A stretch of DNA of 39,295 bases from Terriglobia bacterium (GTDB lineage: Bacteria; Acidobacteriota; Polarisedimenticolia; Polarisedimenticolales; JAIQFR01): the NCBI GenBank assembly GCA_020073205.1, contig JAIQFR010000033.1, positions 1 through 39,295 of the forward strand, written 5' to 3'. Position numbers and translations under genes: made by a program. This document shows, one piece after another, positions 7,809 to 15,596 of the stretch. Numbering within the stretch: position 1 is the first letter of the stretch; each line of letters opens with the position of its first letter. A model generated the notes under the pieces. That model saw nothing but the letters and a program-made list of their open reading frames with translations. It had not been told where the DNA came from and made no database searches.

Positions 7809-9185
7809 TCAGGAGGTCGCGAACCGCTCCAGCAGGAGCCGCTTGAACGGCTCGTAGTCGACGGTCCCGCGGCCGTACGACTCTTCCCGGTCCTCGATCC
7901 CCTCGAGGCTCTTCGGGACCTCGGGGTCGATGCCCAGGAGCGACTGGATCTCCTCGGGGAATTTCGCGGGGTGGGCGGTCTCCACCGACACCGCCAGCGG
8001 GTCCGCTCCGTCGGGGAGCGAGTCCAGGTAGCGAAGGAGCCCCGCCCAGCCCACCGCGCCGTGCGGCTCGAGCAGCACGTGGTGCCGCTCCCACGCGCCG
8101 CGGATCGTCGCTCGCGTCTCCTCGTCGGAGATGCTGACCGCGTGGATGTCGTGCCGGAGGCGCCCCATGTCCGGCGGCTCGCGCAGCCGGCCCGTCTCGT
8201 CCATCCACCCGCCGTACGCGTCCACGAGGCGCGCGAGGTTCGACGGGTGCCCGACGTTCATCGCGTTCGAGATGCAGACGAGACTGGGCACGATCTTCTC
8301 GTAGACGCCGGTCGCGATGAACCGCGGGACCTCGTCGTTGGCGTTGGTGGCGATCACGAGCCGGGAGATGGGCACGCCGAGCCGCGCCGCGATCACCGCC
8401 CCCATCATGTCGCCGAAGTTCCCGGAAGGAACGGCGAACACGATCGGCTCCATCTCGCGCGCCCGCGCCAGCCGGGCGTAGGCGTACACGTAGTACACCG
8501 CCTGCGGGAGGAGGCGGCCGATGTTGATCGAGTTCGCGGAGGTGAGCCTGATCCCGGAGAGGTCGGGGTCGGAGAACGCGCGCTTCACCATCGCCTGGCA
8601 GTCGTCGAACTTCCCGTCGATGCCCAGGGTGGTCACGTTCCCGCCCAGCGTCGTCATCTGCTTGCGCTGCCTTCTGCTGACCTCCGCGACGGGGAACAGC
8701 ACGACCACCCGGACCCGCGGCACGCCGTGGTAGGCGTGGGCCACGGCGCTCCCGGTGTCGCCGGACGTCGCCGTGAGGATGACCAGCTCGGACGGGTCCC
8801 CCTCCATGAGAACGCTCATCCAACGAGCCATCATCCGCGCCGCGAAGTCCTTGAACGACGCGGTGGGCCCGCGGTCGAGCCGCAGCAGGTGCTTTCGCCC
8901 CTCGACGTGCTCGAGCGGGACGTCGTAGGAGTAGGCGTCCTCGCAGAGCGCCCTCAGCCGGTCGTTCGGGATGATCCCGGCGGTGAATCGCTCGAGGACG
9001 GCAAGAGCGATCTCCGGGTAACCGCGGTCCTTGAACTCCGCCATCTCGGCCGGGAGGATCTTGGGGAAAAGCTCCGGCATGAAGAGCCCGCGGTCCGCGG
9101 CCTGTCCCTCGAGGAGCGCATCGCGCAGCGTGACGCGTGGCACCTGCCGGTTCGTGCTGTAGAAAAGGATGGGTTCGCCGCTCAT
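7809..9185 (-). CDS. thrC: Threonine synthase
   Basis: A 458-residue PLP enzyme that converts O-phosphohomoserine to threonine. The cofactor lysine lies in PTASFKDFAAR (K112), the phosphate-binding TATSGDTGSAV follows, and the N-terminal FYSTNRQVPRVTLRDALLEG is typical of the long bacterial/fungal class of ThrC. The ATG at 9185 is preceded by GGGGCAGGTC and matches the family start; upstream in-frame codons are not supported. It is convergent with the HDOD gene and divergent from the Cys/Met enzyme. A TATGAT hexamer (9207-9212, minus) could be its -10. Confidence 0.95.
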   Translation of the reverse strand: MSGEPILFYSTNRQVPRVTLRDALLEGQAADRGLFMPELFPKILPAEMAEFKDRGYPEIALAVLERFTAGIIPNDRLRALCEDAYSYDVPLEHVEGRKHLLRLDRGPTASFKDFAARMMARWMSVLMEGDPSELVILTATSGDTGSAVAHAYHGVPRVRVVVLFPVAEVSRRQRKQMTTLGGNVTTLGIDGKFDDCQAMVKRAFSDPDLSGIRLTSANSINIGRLLPQAVYYVYAYARLARAREMEPIVFAVPSGNFGDMMGAVIAARLGVPISRLVIATNANDEVPRFIATGVYEKIVPSLVCISNAMNVGHPSNLARLVDAYGGWMDETGRLREPPDMGRLRHDIHAVSISDEETRATIRGAWERHHVLLEPHGAVGWAGLLRYLDSLPDGADPLAVSVETAHPAKFPEEIQSLLGIDPEVPKSLEGIEDREESYGRGTVDYEPFKRLLLERFATS

Positions 9186-9334
9186 GATGACCTGCCCCCG
9201 CGACCCATCATAGTACAGGGGGTTTCTCCGCCGAAAGCCGATCGGAGCCGGTCTTCCGCGTTGTGCCCGAGCCGGCGTTTGGTGTATGGTGCACCCCAAG
9301 CTCCAACCGATCCGGCCCTTCGCGGGAGGTCGAC
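9186..9334. promoter_or_regulatory. Divergent intergenic region with possible promoters for both flanking genes
   Basis: 149 bases between the start codons of threonine synthase and the Cys/Met enzyme. On the minus strand TATGAT (9207-9212) is a good -10, but no convincing -35 precedes it. On the plus strand TTGTGC (9261-9266) and TATGGT (9285-9290), 18 bases apart, make a weak sigma-70 pair. No SAM, T-box or other riboswitch architecture was recognised. Confidence 0.35.
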
Positions 9335-10762
9335 ATGACGGTCGCAGAGGACGTCCTGGTCACGCCGGGCATGCGCAGGTACATCGAGCGGAGCGCCGAG
9401 TACCTCGAGCGGCGATCGAGGTACATCCGCGACGTGGTCAAGAAGTGGAGGTTCGACACGATCGCCGTCCACGGTCTCTACTCGGTGGAGGACGCCATCG
9501 AGGACTACCAGGGGTCGATCATCGAGCCGATCTTCATGAGCTCGTCGCAGGCCTACCGCGATTCCGACGAGATGGCCGCTGCCCTGGCGTACCTGATCCC
9601 CACCTGGTGCTACTCGAGGATCGCGAACCCCTCGACCTACTACTACGAGTGGACGCTGGCGCTCCTCGAGGGATACGGCTTCGACGGCGAGACTTCGTGC
9701 TGCTCCACCTCCTCGGGAATGGCCGCGATCATGACCGCGGTGCAGCCGTTTCTGATGCACATCCGGCACAACACGTTCGAGTCCCGCAACTTCGTGGCCA
9801 CCGCGCAGTGCTACGGGGGGACCTTCCAGCAGTTCAACGTCCGCCTCCAGCAGGAGCGCGACGTCGAGTGCCGGTGGATCGGGGACCCGACGAGCCTGGA
9901 CGAGTGGGAATCGAAGATCGACGAGAACACCCGGTTCCTCTACGGCGAGCTTCCGAGCAACCCGCAGCAGGGGTTCTTCGACGTCCGCGCGGTGGCCGAC
10001 CTCGCCCACGCCCACAACCTCCCGTTGATCGTGGACAGCACCGTGGCGACGCCGGCGCTCCTGCGGCCGATCTGCCACGGGGCCGACATCGTGGTCCAGT
10101 CCACCACCAAGACCCTGACGTCGAGCGGCTTCGGGATCTGCGGCGCGGTGATCGCGCGCAAGGGGATCGTCACGAGCATTCCCAACGAAGCGCTCCGGAA
10201 CGACTTCTCGCTCTACATCAAGTACCTCCCGAACCGGGACTACGGCCCGAACCTGCACCCGATGCAGGCGATCATGACGCTCAACGACATGAGGACGCTG
10301 AGGTCCAAGGTGGACCTGATGAGCCGGAGCACGATGAAGGTGGCCGAGTACCTCGAGGGGCACCCTGCGGTCGAGAGCGTCGAGTACCTGGGCCTGCCGG
10401 ACCACCCGCTCCACGAGCTGGCCAGCCGCTACCTGTGGCTCGTGGACGCGGAGCTGGACGAGCAGTACGGGAAGCCGGTCAACCGTTACGGCCACCTGAT
10501 GTCGTTCTGCGTCAAGGGCGGCGCCGAGACCGCGAGGAAGTTCTTCGACGGCCTTAAGCGGATCTGGAGGGCGACGGACCTCGGAAGGATCAAGAGCGTG
10601 GCCACGATCCCCGCGATCTCGACCCACCAGCAGCAGGGGGAGACCGGCCGGAAGCTCGCGGGCATCCCGCCGAACATGGTCCGGCTCTGCGTGGGCGGCG
10701 AGCACCCGGACGACGTCATCGCCGACCTCGACCAGGCGCTCCGGGGAGCGCAGCGGAAGTAG
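9335..10762 (+). CDS. Cys/Met-metabolism PLP enzyme (transsulfuration/sulfhydrylase family)
   Basis: A 475-residue fold-type I PLP enzyme of the Cys_Met_Meta_PP family (cystathionine gamma-synthase, gamma-lyase, O-acetylhomoserine sulfhydrylase). Family motifs include SRIANPST near residue 94, the cofactor-stacking aspartate in IVDSTVATP (D234) and the Schiff-base lysine in QSTTKTLTSSG (K259). The N-terminal extension of about 45 residues and the TKTLTSSGFG loop differ from standard MetB/MetC, where TKYxxGH is usual, so it is a divergent subgroup and the exact reaction is unsettled. It starts at ATG 9335 after GGGAGG. Divergence from threonine synthase suggests a role in homoserine-derived methionine/cysteine synthesis. 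Confidence 0.85.
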   Translation: MTVAEDVLVTPGMRRYIERSAEYLERRSRYIRDVVKKWRFDTIAVHGLYSVEDAIEDYQGSIIEPIFMSSSQAYRDSDEMAAALAYLIPTWCYSRIANPSTYYYEWTLALLEGYGFDGETSCCSTSSGMAAIMTAVQPFLMHIRHNTFESRNFVATAQCYGGTFQQFNVRLQQERDVECRWIGDPTSLDEWESKIDENTRFLYGELPSNPQQGFFDVRAVADLAHAHNLPLIVDSTVATPALLRPICHGADIVVQSTTKTLTSSGFGICGAVIARKGIVTSIPNEALRNDFSLYIKYLPNRDYGPNLHPMQAIMTLNDMRTLRSKVDLMSRSTMKVAEYLEGHPAVESVEYLGLPDHPLHELASRYLWLVDAELDEQYGKPVNRYGHLMSFCVKGGAETARKFFDGLKRIWRATDLGRIKSVATIPAISTHQQQGETGRKLAGIPPNMVRLCVGGEHPDDVIADLDQALRGAQRK

Positions 10763-10763
10763 C

Positions 10764-10819
10764 GGCGGGTGGCGGTCCGCCGTCTCGACGGTGTCCCGCG
10801 CATCCACCCTTCACCCGCC
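10764..10819. repeat. Inverted repeat at the distal edge of the integron
   Basis: Eight-base complementary arms GGCGGGTG (10764-10771) and CACCCGCC (10812-10819) enclose 40 bases that contain a smaller CCGTC/GACGG hairpin. It lies exactly between two convergent stop codons (10762 and 10821). It could be a bidirectional terminator without a U-tract, or a worn attC that keeps a stem and a GGCGAAC core-like heptamer (10823-10829 on the minus strand) but lacks the second core. Confidence 0.4.
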
Positions 10820-10820
10820 A

Positions 10821-11240
10821 TCAGTTCGCCATCTTGATCGACGCCAGCGTTTCGACGCTCGCCAGGTCCTTCTTGTCGTGCACCTCGATCCGCACTCCCC
10901 GGCCCTCAAGGTACCTGGGCGCGGTCCGAAGGATCTCGAGTACTCGCCCTGGAAGCGTGCTCCCCTGTGCTGCCTCGTGGGCCTTCTCGCTTAGCGCGAA
11001 CGATGCCACGAAGGTACCCGAACAGGGCACCGGGTAGAGTACCGTCCTCTGCTTCTGCCGGAGCTTTAGAATCCACCCATGGGATTTTCCCGAGAAGCTC
11101 CACCTCCCGACCAGAGGAGCGAATCTGGAAGAGAGAGCGGCGCGCAGGTCGGCCCACGAGCCGCTCGCCTCGCCCAGAACGGCTTCGAGCGTCCGTTCCG
11201 TGGGCCGGGAGCCGCGATCGAGGAATGCGCTCGGCGACAT
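10821..11240 (-). CDS. DUF3788-family protein, probable cassette gene
   Basis: A 139-residue soluble protein with the DUF3788 pattern: WSFSGKSHGWILKLRQKQRTV, then a PCSGTFVASFALSEKA segment and a C-terminal EIL-linked strand ending in a lysine/aspartate-rich tail. Function of the family is unknown; the fold is thought to be compact and cytosolic. ATG at 11240 follows GGGAGGAC. It is the cassette gene farthest from the integrase and converges on the Cys/Met enzyme. A GTTAGCC heptamer 33 bases upstream (11273-11279, minus) resembles the cassette-start core seen elsewhere in the array. Confidence 0.7.
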   Translation of the reverse strand: MSPSAFLDRGSRPTERTLEAVLGEASGSWADLRAALSSRFAPLVGRWSFSGKSHGWILKLRQKQRTVLYPVPCSGTFVASFALSEKAHEAAQGSTLPGRVLEILRTAPRYLEGRGVRIEVHDKKDLASVETLASIKMAN

Positions 11241-11274
11241 GCGTCCTCCCTGCTCTGCTCGTCCGGCGGCGCGG

Positions 11275-11679
11275 CTAACCCGCGAGCGGATGGAACCGGC
11301 TGAGGATGATGCCGTACACGACGAACTCGACGATCCCCCCGAGGAACCACGCGGCGGCAAGCCGTCCTGGGATCGGGAACAGCACGTATGGGTTGAGGTC
11401 CACGAGCACGCCTGCCAGCAGGGCGAAGAACACGCCGTAGCCCATCCCTTCACGAATCGAACCCACCCGCGCAAATCGGCTGTATCCCCAGGCGAACAGC
11501 ACGACCACACCCGCGGTGACCGACAGCAATGCCCATGTTCTGTCTGCGAGATCGGGACGGTACAGGTGCCGAACCACCGCGTCCGCACGGCGGAGCAGCA
11601 CGAGATGGACCAGCCCGTTCCAGACGATGGCCGCGACGAACAGCACCGAACACGCAAGGGCGAAGCGCCTGACCCGCAT
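11275..11679 (-). CDS. Four-helix membrane protein of unknown function
   Basis: A 134-residue hydrophobic protein with four predicted transmembrane helices (around residues 8-28, 48-66, 80-102 and 108-128). It begins with a positively charged MRVRR before the first helix. No conserved catalytic motif was recognised; the topology resembles small DUF-type inner-membrane proteins often found as cassette cargo. The ATG at 11679 was chosen over an upstream start because it places the basic residues directly before helix 1. Its TAG stop lies inside a GTTAGCC heptamer. Same strand as the DUF3788 gene, 34 bases upstream of it. Confidence 0.6.
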   Translation of the reverse strand: MRVRRFALACSVLFVAAIVWNGLVHLVLLRRADAVVRHLYRPDLADRTWALLSVTAGVVVLFAWGYSRFARVGSIREGMGYGVFFALLAGVLVDLNPYVLFPIPGRLAAAWFLGGIVEFVVYGIILSRFHPLAG

Positions 11680-11826
11680 ACGACACCCGCTTCCGAGCCA
11701 TCCGACGAAATGCGCCTCGGCGGCGGGCGACCGCCCGCCGGCCACGAGACACCCGCACGACCTCCATCCGCCTCACCCGCGACACAATCCGCGGAGCCGC
11801 AAGCGCCCGGCCGCCGCAGTCGCGGG

Positions 11827-12372
11827 TCAGGCATCCGCGCTCGACGACGCGCTCGCTTCGCGCCGCCGGGTGCGCCATTGCCAGAGCCCTGCCGTCACGC
11901 TCTGCGGAAGCCGGTACCCGAGCTGCCGAGCGGCCATGACGATTTGGCCCCGATGATGCGCCTCCTGGGCGGCGAAGTACGTCAGGACGTGTTCGACGTC
12001 CAGCGGGAGATTCCGCCACACGTAGGCCTTGGAGGGCGGCACCTGGCCCCCGTGACCGATCCCGAGCTCTAAGAGGGCCGCGATGCCGCGACCGCTCCGC
12101 TTCAAGGCCGACACGAGCTGCCGGGATGTGACGGTCCGCGGATCGACTCGCGTCGGCGAAGGGATCCCGTGCTCGCCGCCCAAGGTCTTCACCCAGCTGC
12201 ACCGCGCGTTGTGGAGGTGCGCGGCGACGCTCCGGACCGTGCGTGTCGGGATGCCGGGGATCGTCGCACGCCAGAGCGGACGCGGGATGCGCTCCATCAG
12301 GTATACGGTGACGCGGTTGCTCGTGCTCCACGCGGCGAGCCGTGCGTCCTGCATGTCGAGCGACCGAATCAC
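11827..12372 (-). CDS. DinB/YfiT-like four-helix metalloprotein
   Basis: A protein of about 181 residues with the DinB_2 pattern: an early histidine in AAHLHNARCSW, a central helix and the C-terminal metal-ligand motif AQEAHHRGQIVMAARQLGY. DinB-superfamily proteins are cytosolic four-helix bundles binding a divalent metal with three histidines; many act as thiol-dependent transferases, others are unknown. The GTG at 12372 is preferred because GGAGGGAGG sits five bases before it; the ATG at 12354 lacks such a site. DinB-like genes are frequent integron cargo. No attC was found on either side. Confidence 0.75.
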   Translation of the reverse strand: MIRSLDMQDARLAAWSTSNRVTVYLMERIPRPLWRATIPGIPTRTVRSVAAHLHNARCSWVKTLGGEHGIPSPTRVDPRTVTSRQLVSALKRSGRGIAALLELGIGHGGQVPPSKAYVWRNLPLDVEHVLTYFAAQEAHHRGQIVMAARQLGYRLPQSVTAGLWQWRTRRREASASSSADA

Positions 12373-12441
12373 GCGCCTCCCTCCTGCGGAACGGTCCGAG
12401 CCAGGACTCGCCATGTCGGACGGTGGCAACCTGTGACCTCG

Positions 12442-12987
12442 TCAGTCGAACAGCTCCTCGCCGGCAATCGAGATACGGTAACCCGGCTCGAGGACGACCA
12501 AGATACTCGGGCATGACGGCAAGGTGTAGCAGGCTGCAACGGCCTGATCCTCCCGAATCTCGGGTGCGTGCCGAGATGGCTTGTAGGTCAGGCCAGGGAG
12601 ACGTCTTTTCACCTCGCCTCCGAGAACGCTTCGGCCCCACGCCACACCGGCGTCGTCTGGTTGTCGGGTGACCACGATGGCTTCGAGCTTCTTCACGCCT
12701 TCCGGGCCGAGCTCGAACGTCAACTCGATGGAGCGTTTGCGGTACTCGACCGTCGCAGACCAACTGGGAGTAGGACCGCACTCCGACTCCTGCCGCTGAA
12801 GCGCGAATTCCTTCGCCACCTCGCCCCGCACCTCGTCCGCCGTCATTCCCAACCGCAGTCCCCCCCACGAGGGGCAGCCGTTTACGACTCGCAACGGATC
12901 GAAGAGGTCCAAGGCCGAGGATGCCCCCACCAACGACGCGCCGACGCACAGTTGAACAACGAGAACCATTCGCGCCGTCCTCCCCAT
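12442..12987 (-). CDS. Exported protein of unknown function
   Basis: A 181-residue protein with an N-terminal signal peptide (MGRTARMVLVVQLCVGASLVGASSA) and a soluble remainder. After the signal a GGLRLGMTADEV motif recalls the beta-lactamase-inhibitor/SmpA-like 'RLGMT' turn found in small envelope proteins. Four cysteines (about C45, C78, C158, C164) could form disulfides outside the cytoplasm. ATG at 12987 follows AGGAGG. It ends 70 bases before the DinB-like gene and begins close to a truncated attC. Function not recognised. Confidence 0.6.
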   Translation of the reverse strand: MGRTARMVLVVQLCVGASLVGASSALDLFDPLRVVNGCPSWGGLRLGMTADEVRGEVAKEFALQRQESECGPTPSWSATVEYRKRSIELTFELGPEGVKKLEAIVVTRQPDDAGVAWGRSVLGGEVKRRLPGLTYKPSRHAPEIREDQAVAACYTLPSCPSILVVLEPGYRISIAGEELFD

Positions 12988-13002
12988 CGGTGCCTCCTGT
13001 CC

Positions 13003-13048
13003 GTCCAACGGTCTGCGTCAGGCCCGGGCCGTGACACGCGAGTTAGGC
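13003..13048 (-). other. Truncated attC-like site
   Basis: In cassette orientation it runs from GCCTAAC (13042-13048) to GTTGGAC (13003-13009), only 46 bases, below the usual minimum for attC. It keeps the inner GGGCCGTGACACGCGAG segment shared with the sites at 14399 and 19338 but has lost the inner arm bases next to one core. The TAA in the first core is the stop codon of the DUF2938-like gene. Probably a deletion derivative. Confidence 0.55.
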
Positions 13049-13552
13049 AAATGCCCGTTGCAACCAGTTGACCAACCATGCGAACAGATAAAGACCCGCG
13101 CCAAATGCGGCGTGATTCGTCAAACTGCGGAGTCGTGCCCGCGTAGGATTTGACGTCTTGGATGCAGCAAGGCCGAGCCCAAGTAGGGGCTGCATGATCA
13201 AGAATGGCCCCAAGACCGTGACGACCCCGAAGACGATCGCGGGACTCAGCGTCGGATGCCGAACCCAGTTGTCGCCCACTAATGCGACGAAAACGATGGC
13301 GAACGTAATGCCGATCATGTAGTGGGCGATCCATCCTACCGTGCATTCTGCGCTCTTCCGTGGAGCAGATGCAATGTTCGAATGCTTGAAGGTTCCCTCT
13401 GGCATGTATCGAAGCCAGCGCCCGACTAGACAGATGTCGGATGGAGTAATCTTGAAGGCATGCTTGAGAAACAGCGCCCACAGATCGAAAGTGAGAGTTG
13501 CGCCAAGCCCAATGAGGATCGCGCTTATGAGGGAGAGAGCCAGATTATTCAT
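13043..13552 (-). CDS. DUF2938-family membrane protein (second gene of a two-gene cassette)
   Basis: A 169-residue membrane protein with about four hydrophobic segments. The layout (N-terminal helix with a GLGATLTFDLW turn, CLVGRWLRYMPEGTF, then GWIAHYMIGITFA and a TNHAAFGAGLYL ending) matches DUF2938, a family of small integral membrane proteins without assigned function. Its ATG at 13552 overlaps the stop of the DUF4386 gene by 8 bases, so the two are translationally coupled; AAGGCGAC precedes the start. Its TAA stop is formed by the attC core GCCTAAC. Same strand as the integrase. Confidence 0.8.
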   Translation of the reverse strand: MNNLALSLISAILIGLGATLTFDLWALFLKHAFKITPSDICLVGRWLRYMPEGTFKHSNIASAPRKSAECTVGWIAHYMIGITFAIVFVALVGDNWVRHPTLSPAIVFGVVTVLGPFLIMQPLLGLGLAASKTSNPTRARLRSLTNHAAFGAGLYLFAWLVNWLQRAFA

Positions 13553-14315
13553 GAGTCGCCTTGTTATTGATTGCAAATACCTCAACGTCCAGGCTGACCG
13601 GACCTTGTGTTGTGAGCCCGGATGGTCGCAGACCGCGAAAGAGTAGCAGGACGCTGAGCGCGATCTCGAAGAGCACCATCGGCATGTCGAACCACCACGG
13701 GTTCACTAGCTTCGGGAATTCGGGGAAGAGGAACAGAACGAAGGTGCAGGCGGCGCACCATGCGCCGGCCAGCGCGCCGAAGGCGGCCAACGCACTGGGG
13801 ACGTAGGCCGACTTGAGCCACAAGTACGCGCCGGCGGTGGCCGCCAAGGACCAGAACAGCAGGCCGACGTAGTTTTGGTCGAAGCCAGAAAGGTACAGCC
13901 GTGCCAGCACTGTCAACTGGTCCCTAGGGAACCCGCGCGCGTACTCGGGGCGGCTAAGCAGCCTCAGAGCGGTAAAGAGATTGACCGTGACCAGGAGCCA
14001 GGTGAAGCCGTGGACCAGGCGACCGAAGGCGGCCACCAAGGCGAGCGTCCGGTCCACTGGCTTGAGAACGACATAGAGCGCTGCACTCACGACGAGAACA
14101 GCAATGCAGTAGAGCACGTCGCCCGCGAGGCCGACGCGGAAGAGTGCTTCGTGCGCCAGGATGTTGCGCGCGGTCTGCGCCGGATCAGCGCTAACGATCA
14201 GGCGTGCGAAGATGCCGAAATTGACCGAGGCCACGGTGACGAAGGAAGACAGGTACGCAAGTCCTGCGATCCTCGCGGCTTTGCGTTGTGAGCCGTCGAT
14301 AGCGCTGCTCCTCAT
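13545..14315 (-). CDS. DUF4386-family membrane protein (first gene of a two-gene cassette)
   Basis: A 256-residue polytopic membrane protein with about six transmembrane helices. The N-terminal RKAARIAGLAYLSSFV and the phrase RNILAHEALFRVGLAGDVLYCI are characteristic of DUF4386, an uncharacterised membrane family widespread in soil bacteria. ATG at 14315 follows GAGGAC. Its 3' end overlaps the DUF2938-like start; together they fill the segment between attC sites at 13003 and 14399 and would move as one cassette. No substrate can be inferred. Confidence 0.85.
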   Translation of the reverse strand: MRSSAIDGSQRKAARIAGLAYLSSFVTVASVNFGIFARLIVSADPAQTARNILAHEALFRVGLAGDVLYCIAVLVVSAALYVVLKPVDRTLALVAAFGRLVHGFTWLLVTVNLFTALRLLSRPEYARGFPRDQLTVLARLYLSGFDQNYVGLLFWSLAATAGAYLWLKSAYVPSALAAFGALAGAWCAACTFVLFLFPEFPKLVNPWWFDMPMVLFEIALSVLLLFRGLRPSGLTTQGPVSLDVEVFAINNKATHE

Positions 14316-14398
14316 TTGACGTCCTCTTGCATCCTTCAGCGGTATCGAGCTCCCACGCCGCGTTCCGGCCCGGGCCGCTCCTCGCTCACAGTCCGTCC

Positions 14399-14486
14399 GC
14401 ATAACGCCGCGCGTAACGCGCGGCCCGTGCTGGAGTGTGCACGGGCCGTGACACGCGAGTGCGGCGCCTGCACGCGGGAGTTATAC
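14399..14486 (-). other. attC recombination site
   Basis: In cassette orientation: GTATAAC (14480-14486), about 74 bases of nearly palindromic sequence, then GTTATGC (14399-14405). Inner arms CGCGTGCAGGCG and nested GGCCCGTGCA/TGCACGGGCC stems would fold on single-stranded DNA into the attC hairpin recognised by IntI. The TAA in the first core ends the DUF6228-like gene. Confidence 0.8.
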
Positions 14487-14894
14487 GGAGGCGCTGGCAC
14501 CGAACACTCTTCTGGCCGCTTTCGCGACTGATTCGAGTTGCCCGAACTCTAGCAACACCGTAGCTTCCACGCGCCATTCCGCCGGGTCATCGCAGTCCCG
14601 GAGTATGACCTGTAGGTAGACGTGGCCCAAGCGATCCGTCGTTGCATTCATCGACAGGTGCGCCTCGAGGGATCCCCACGACTTGTTGCCAGTCCAGCCG
14701 TTGGTCTCAGCGGCCATCGATTCGAAGAACTTCGCAATTCCGTCGAGCCGATTGTCGTAGGCCCGGAAGATTGCGTTGAGCGCCCCGCCGGAAAGAGCGA
14801 CAGGAAACCACCCTTCCCGAGTTCCGCGCTCGGGCGGACCGAGGTCCAGCGTCAAGGCGTCGCGCGCCGACTTGATCCGAAGCGGTTCGCTCAT
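14481..14894 (-). CDS. DUF6228-like cassette protein
   Basis: A 137-residue soluble protein. The sequence pattern (AFRAYDNRLDGIAKFFESMA, NGWTGNKSWGSLEAHLSM, then DRLGHVYLQVILRD and a C-terminal LLEFGQLESVAKAARRVF helix) resembles DUF6228, a family of small cytosolic proteins often found in accessory DNA and near immunity or contact-dependent loci. Function is unknown. ATG at 14894 directly follows a short leader after the preceding attC core; the stop TAA overlaps its own attC. No signal peptide. Confidence 0.55.
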   Translation of the reverse strand: MSEPLRIKSARDALTLDLGPPERGTREGWFPVALSGGALNAIFRAYDNRLDGIAKFFESMAAETNGWTGNKSWGSLEAHLSMNATTDRLGHVYLQVILRDCDDPAEWRVEATVLLEFGQLESVAKAARRVFGASASV

Positions 14895-14917
14895 CCGGAG
14901 TCCGGATAGCGCAATGC

Positions 14918-14969
14918 CGCTAACCCGCGGCCGCCGAAGGCGGCCGCCGAGTTCAGCGGCGGGTTGGGC
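14918..14969 (-). other. Short attC recombination site
   Basis: Cassette orientation: GCCCAAC (14963-14969) to GTTAGCG (14918-14924), 52 bases, with a strong CGGCGGCCGCCTT-type GC palindrome between. Short but with both cores and a stem. The stop codon of the ParE/RelE-like toxin lies inside it (14953-14955). Confidence 0.65.
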
Positions 14970-15282
14970 CGGCGGTCCCTTTCCGTCGACGACGCACCTC
15001 CGATACCGCGAACTGCCGTCTCCCGTGACCAACGGTGAGGATGCCCACGCTGGCAGCCTGGACCTTGTAGACGATCCTGTATTCCCCGTAAAGCAACTCG
15101 CGAATTGCCGGTCGACCGATCTCTGGCACGATCCGACCCCGCCCGGGAAATGCTTCCAACTGGCCCGCGAGAGCCAACAGGCCCTCGGCCCACTGCGTCG
15201 CGGTGTCCGGGCGGTCGCGAGACATGTAGTCCACTATCTCGGTGACTCGCCTCAACGCTAAGGGTGACCAGACGACTCTCAC
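14953..15282 (-). CDS. RelE/ParE-superfamily toxin (cassette)
   Basis: A 109-residue basic protein of the RelE/ParE toxin fold: VVWSPLALRRVTEIVDYMSR at the N-terminus, a middle FPGRGRIVPE and the RELLYGEYRIVYKVQ core with the conserved arginine and tyrosine. RelE members cleave ribosome-bound mRNA, ParE members inhibit gyrase; the PEIGRPAIRELLYGEYRI pattern is closer to ParE. GTG start overlaps the antitoxin stop by 4 bases, so the antitoxin is made first. The last ten or so codons run into the attC, so the C-terminal tail may vary with cassette history. Confidence 0.85.
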   Translation of the reverse strand: MRVVWSPLALRRVTEIVDYMSRDRPDTATQWAEGLLALAGQLEAFPGRGRIVPEIGRPAIRELLYGEYRIVYKVQAASVGILTVGHGRRQFAVSEVRRRRKGTAGPTRR

Positions 15283-15560
15283 TTCCGAAGCCGCCCGAGG
15301 ATTCTTGCCTTCGCCGTGGAATGGCTGATGCCGCGACCTTTCTTGATTTGAACCTCGGCGGTTCGCACGTCGCGGAGCAGTTCAAGTTCATCGAGCAGCG
15401 ACTCGTATTCGGCGACGTTGACAAGTACCGCTGCGCTTCGGCCGTGGACCGTGAGGATCAGCGGTCGTCTGGTGCCTTGTACTTGCTGCACGAAGGTGGC
15501 GACCTTGGCTCGAAACTCGGAAAGGGGCCGAACGTCTTCGCTTGGCCGGACTCTCGGCAT
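15279..15560 (-). CDS. Phd/YefM-family antitoxin (cassette)
   Basis: A 93-residue antitoxin partner of the downstream ParE/RelE-like toxin. The N-terminal DNA-binding half reads SEFRAKVATFVQQVQGTRRPLILTVHGRSAAVLVNVAEYESL, a standard Phd/YefM fold; the charged C-terminal half would wrap the toxin. ATG at 15560 follows AGGAGG; an upstream start at 15605 would lie in the promoter itself. As in other Phd systems, it probably represses its own promoter (15597-15624). Confidence 0.85.
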   Translation of the reverse strand: MPRVRPSEDVRPLSEFRAKVATFVQQVQGTRRPLILTVHGRSAAVLVNVAEYESLLDELELLRDVRTAEVQIKKGRGISHSTAKARILGRLRK

Positions 15561-15596
15561 GCTGACCTCCTGCGGAACAAGGTGTCCGTACAGGAG

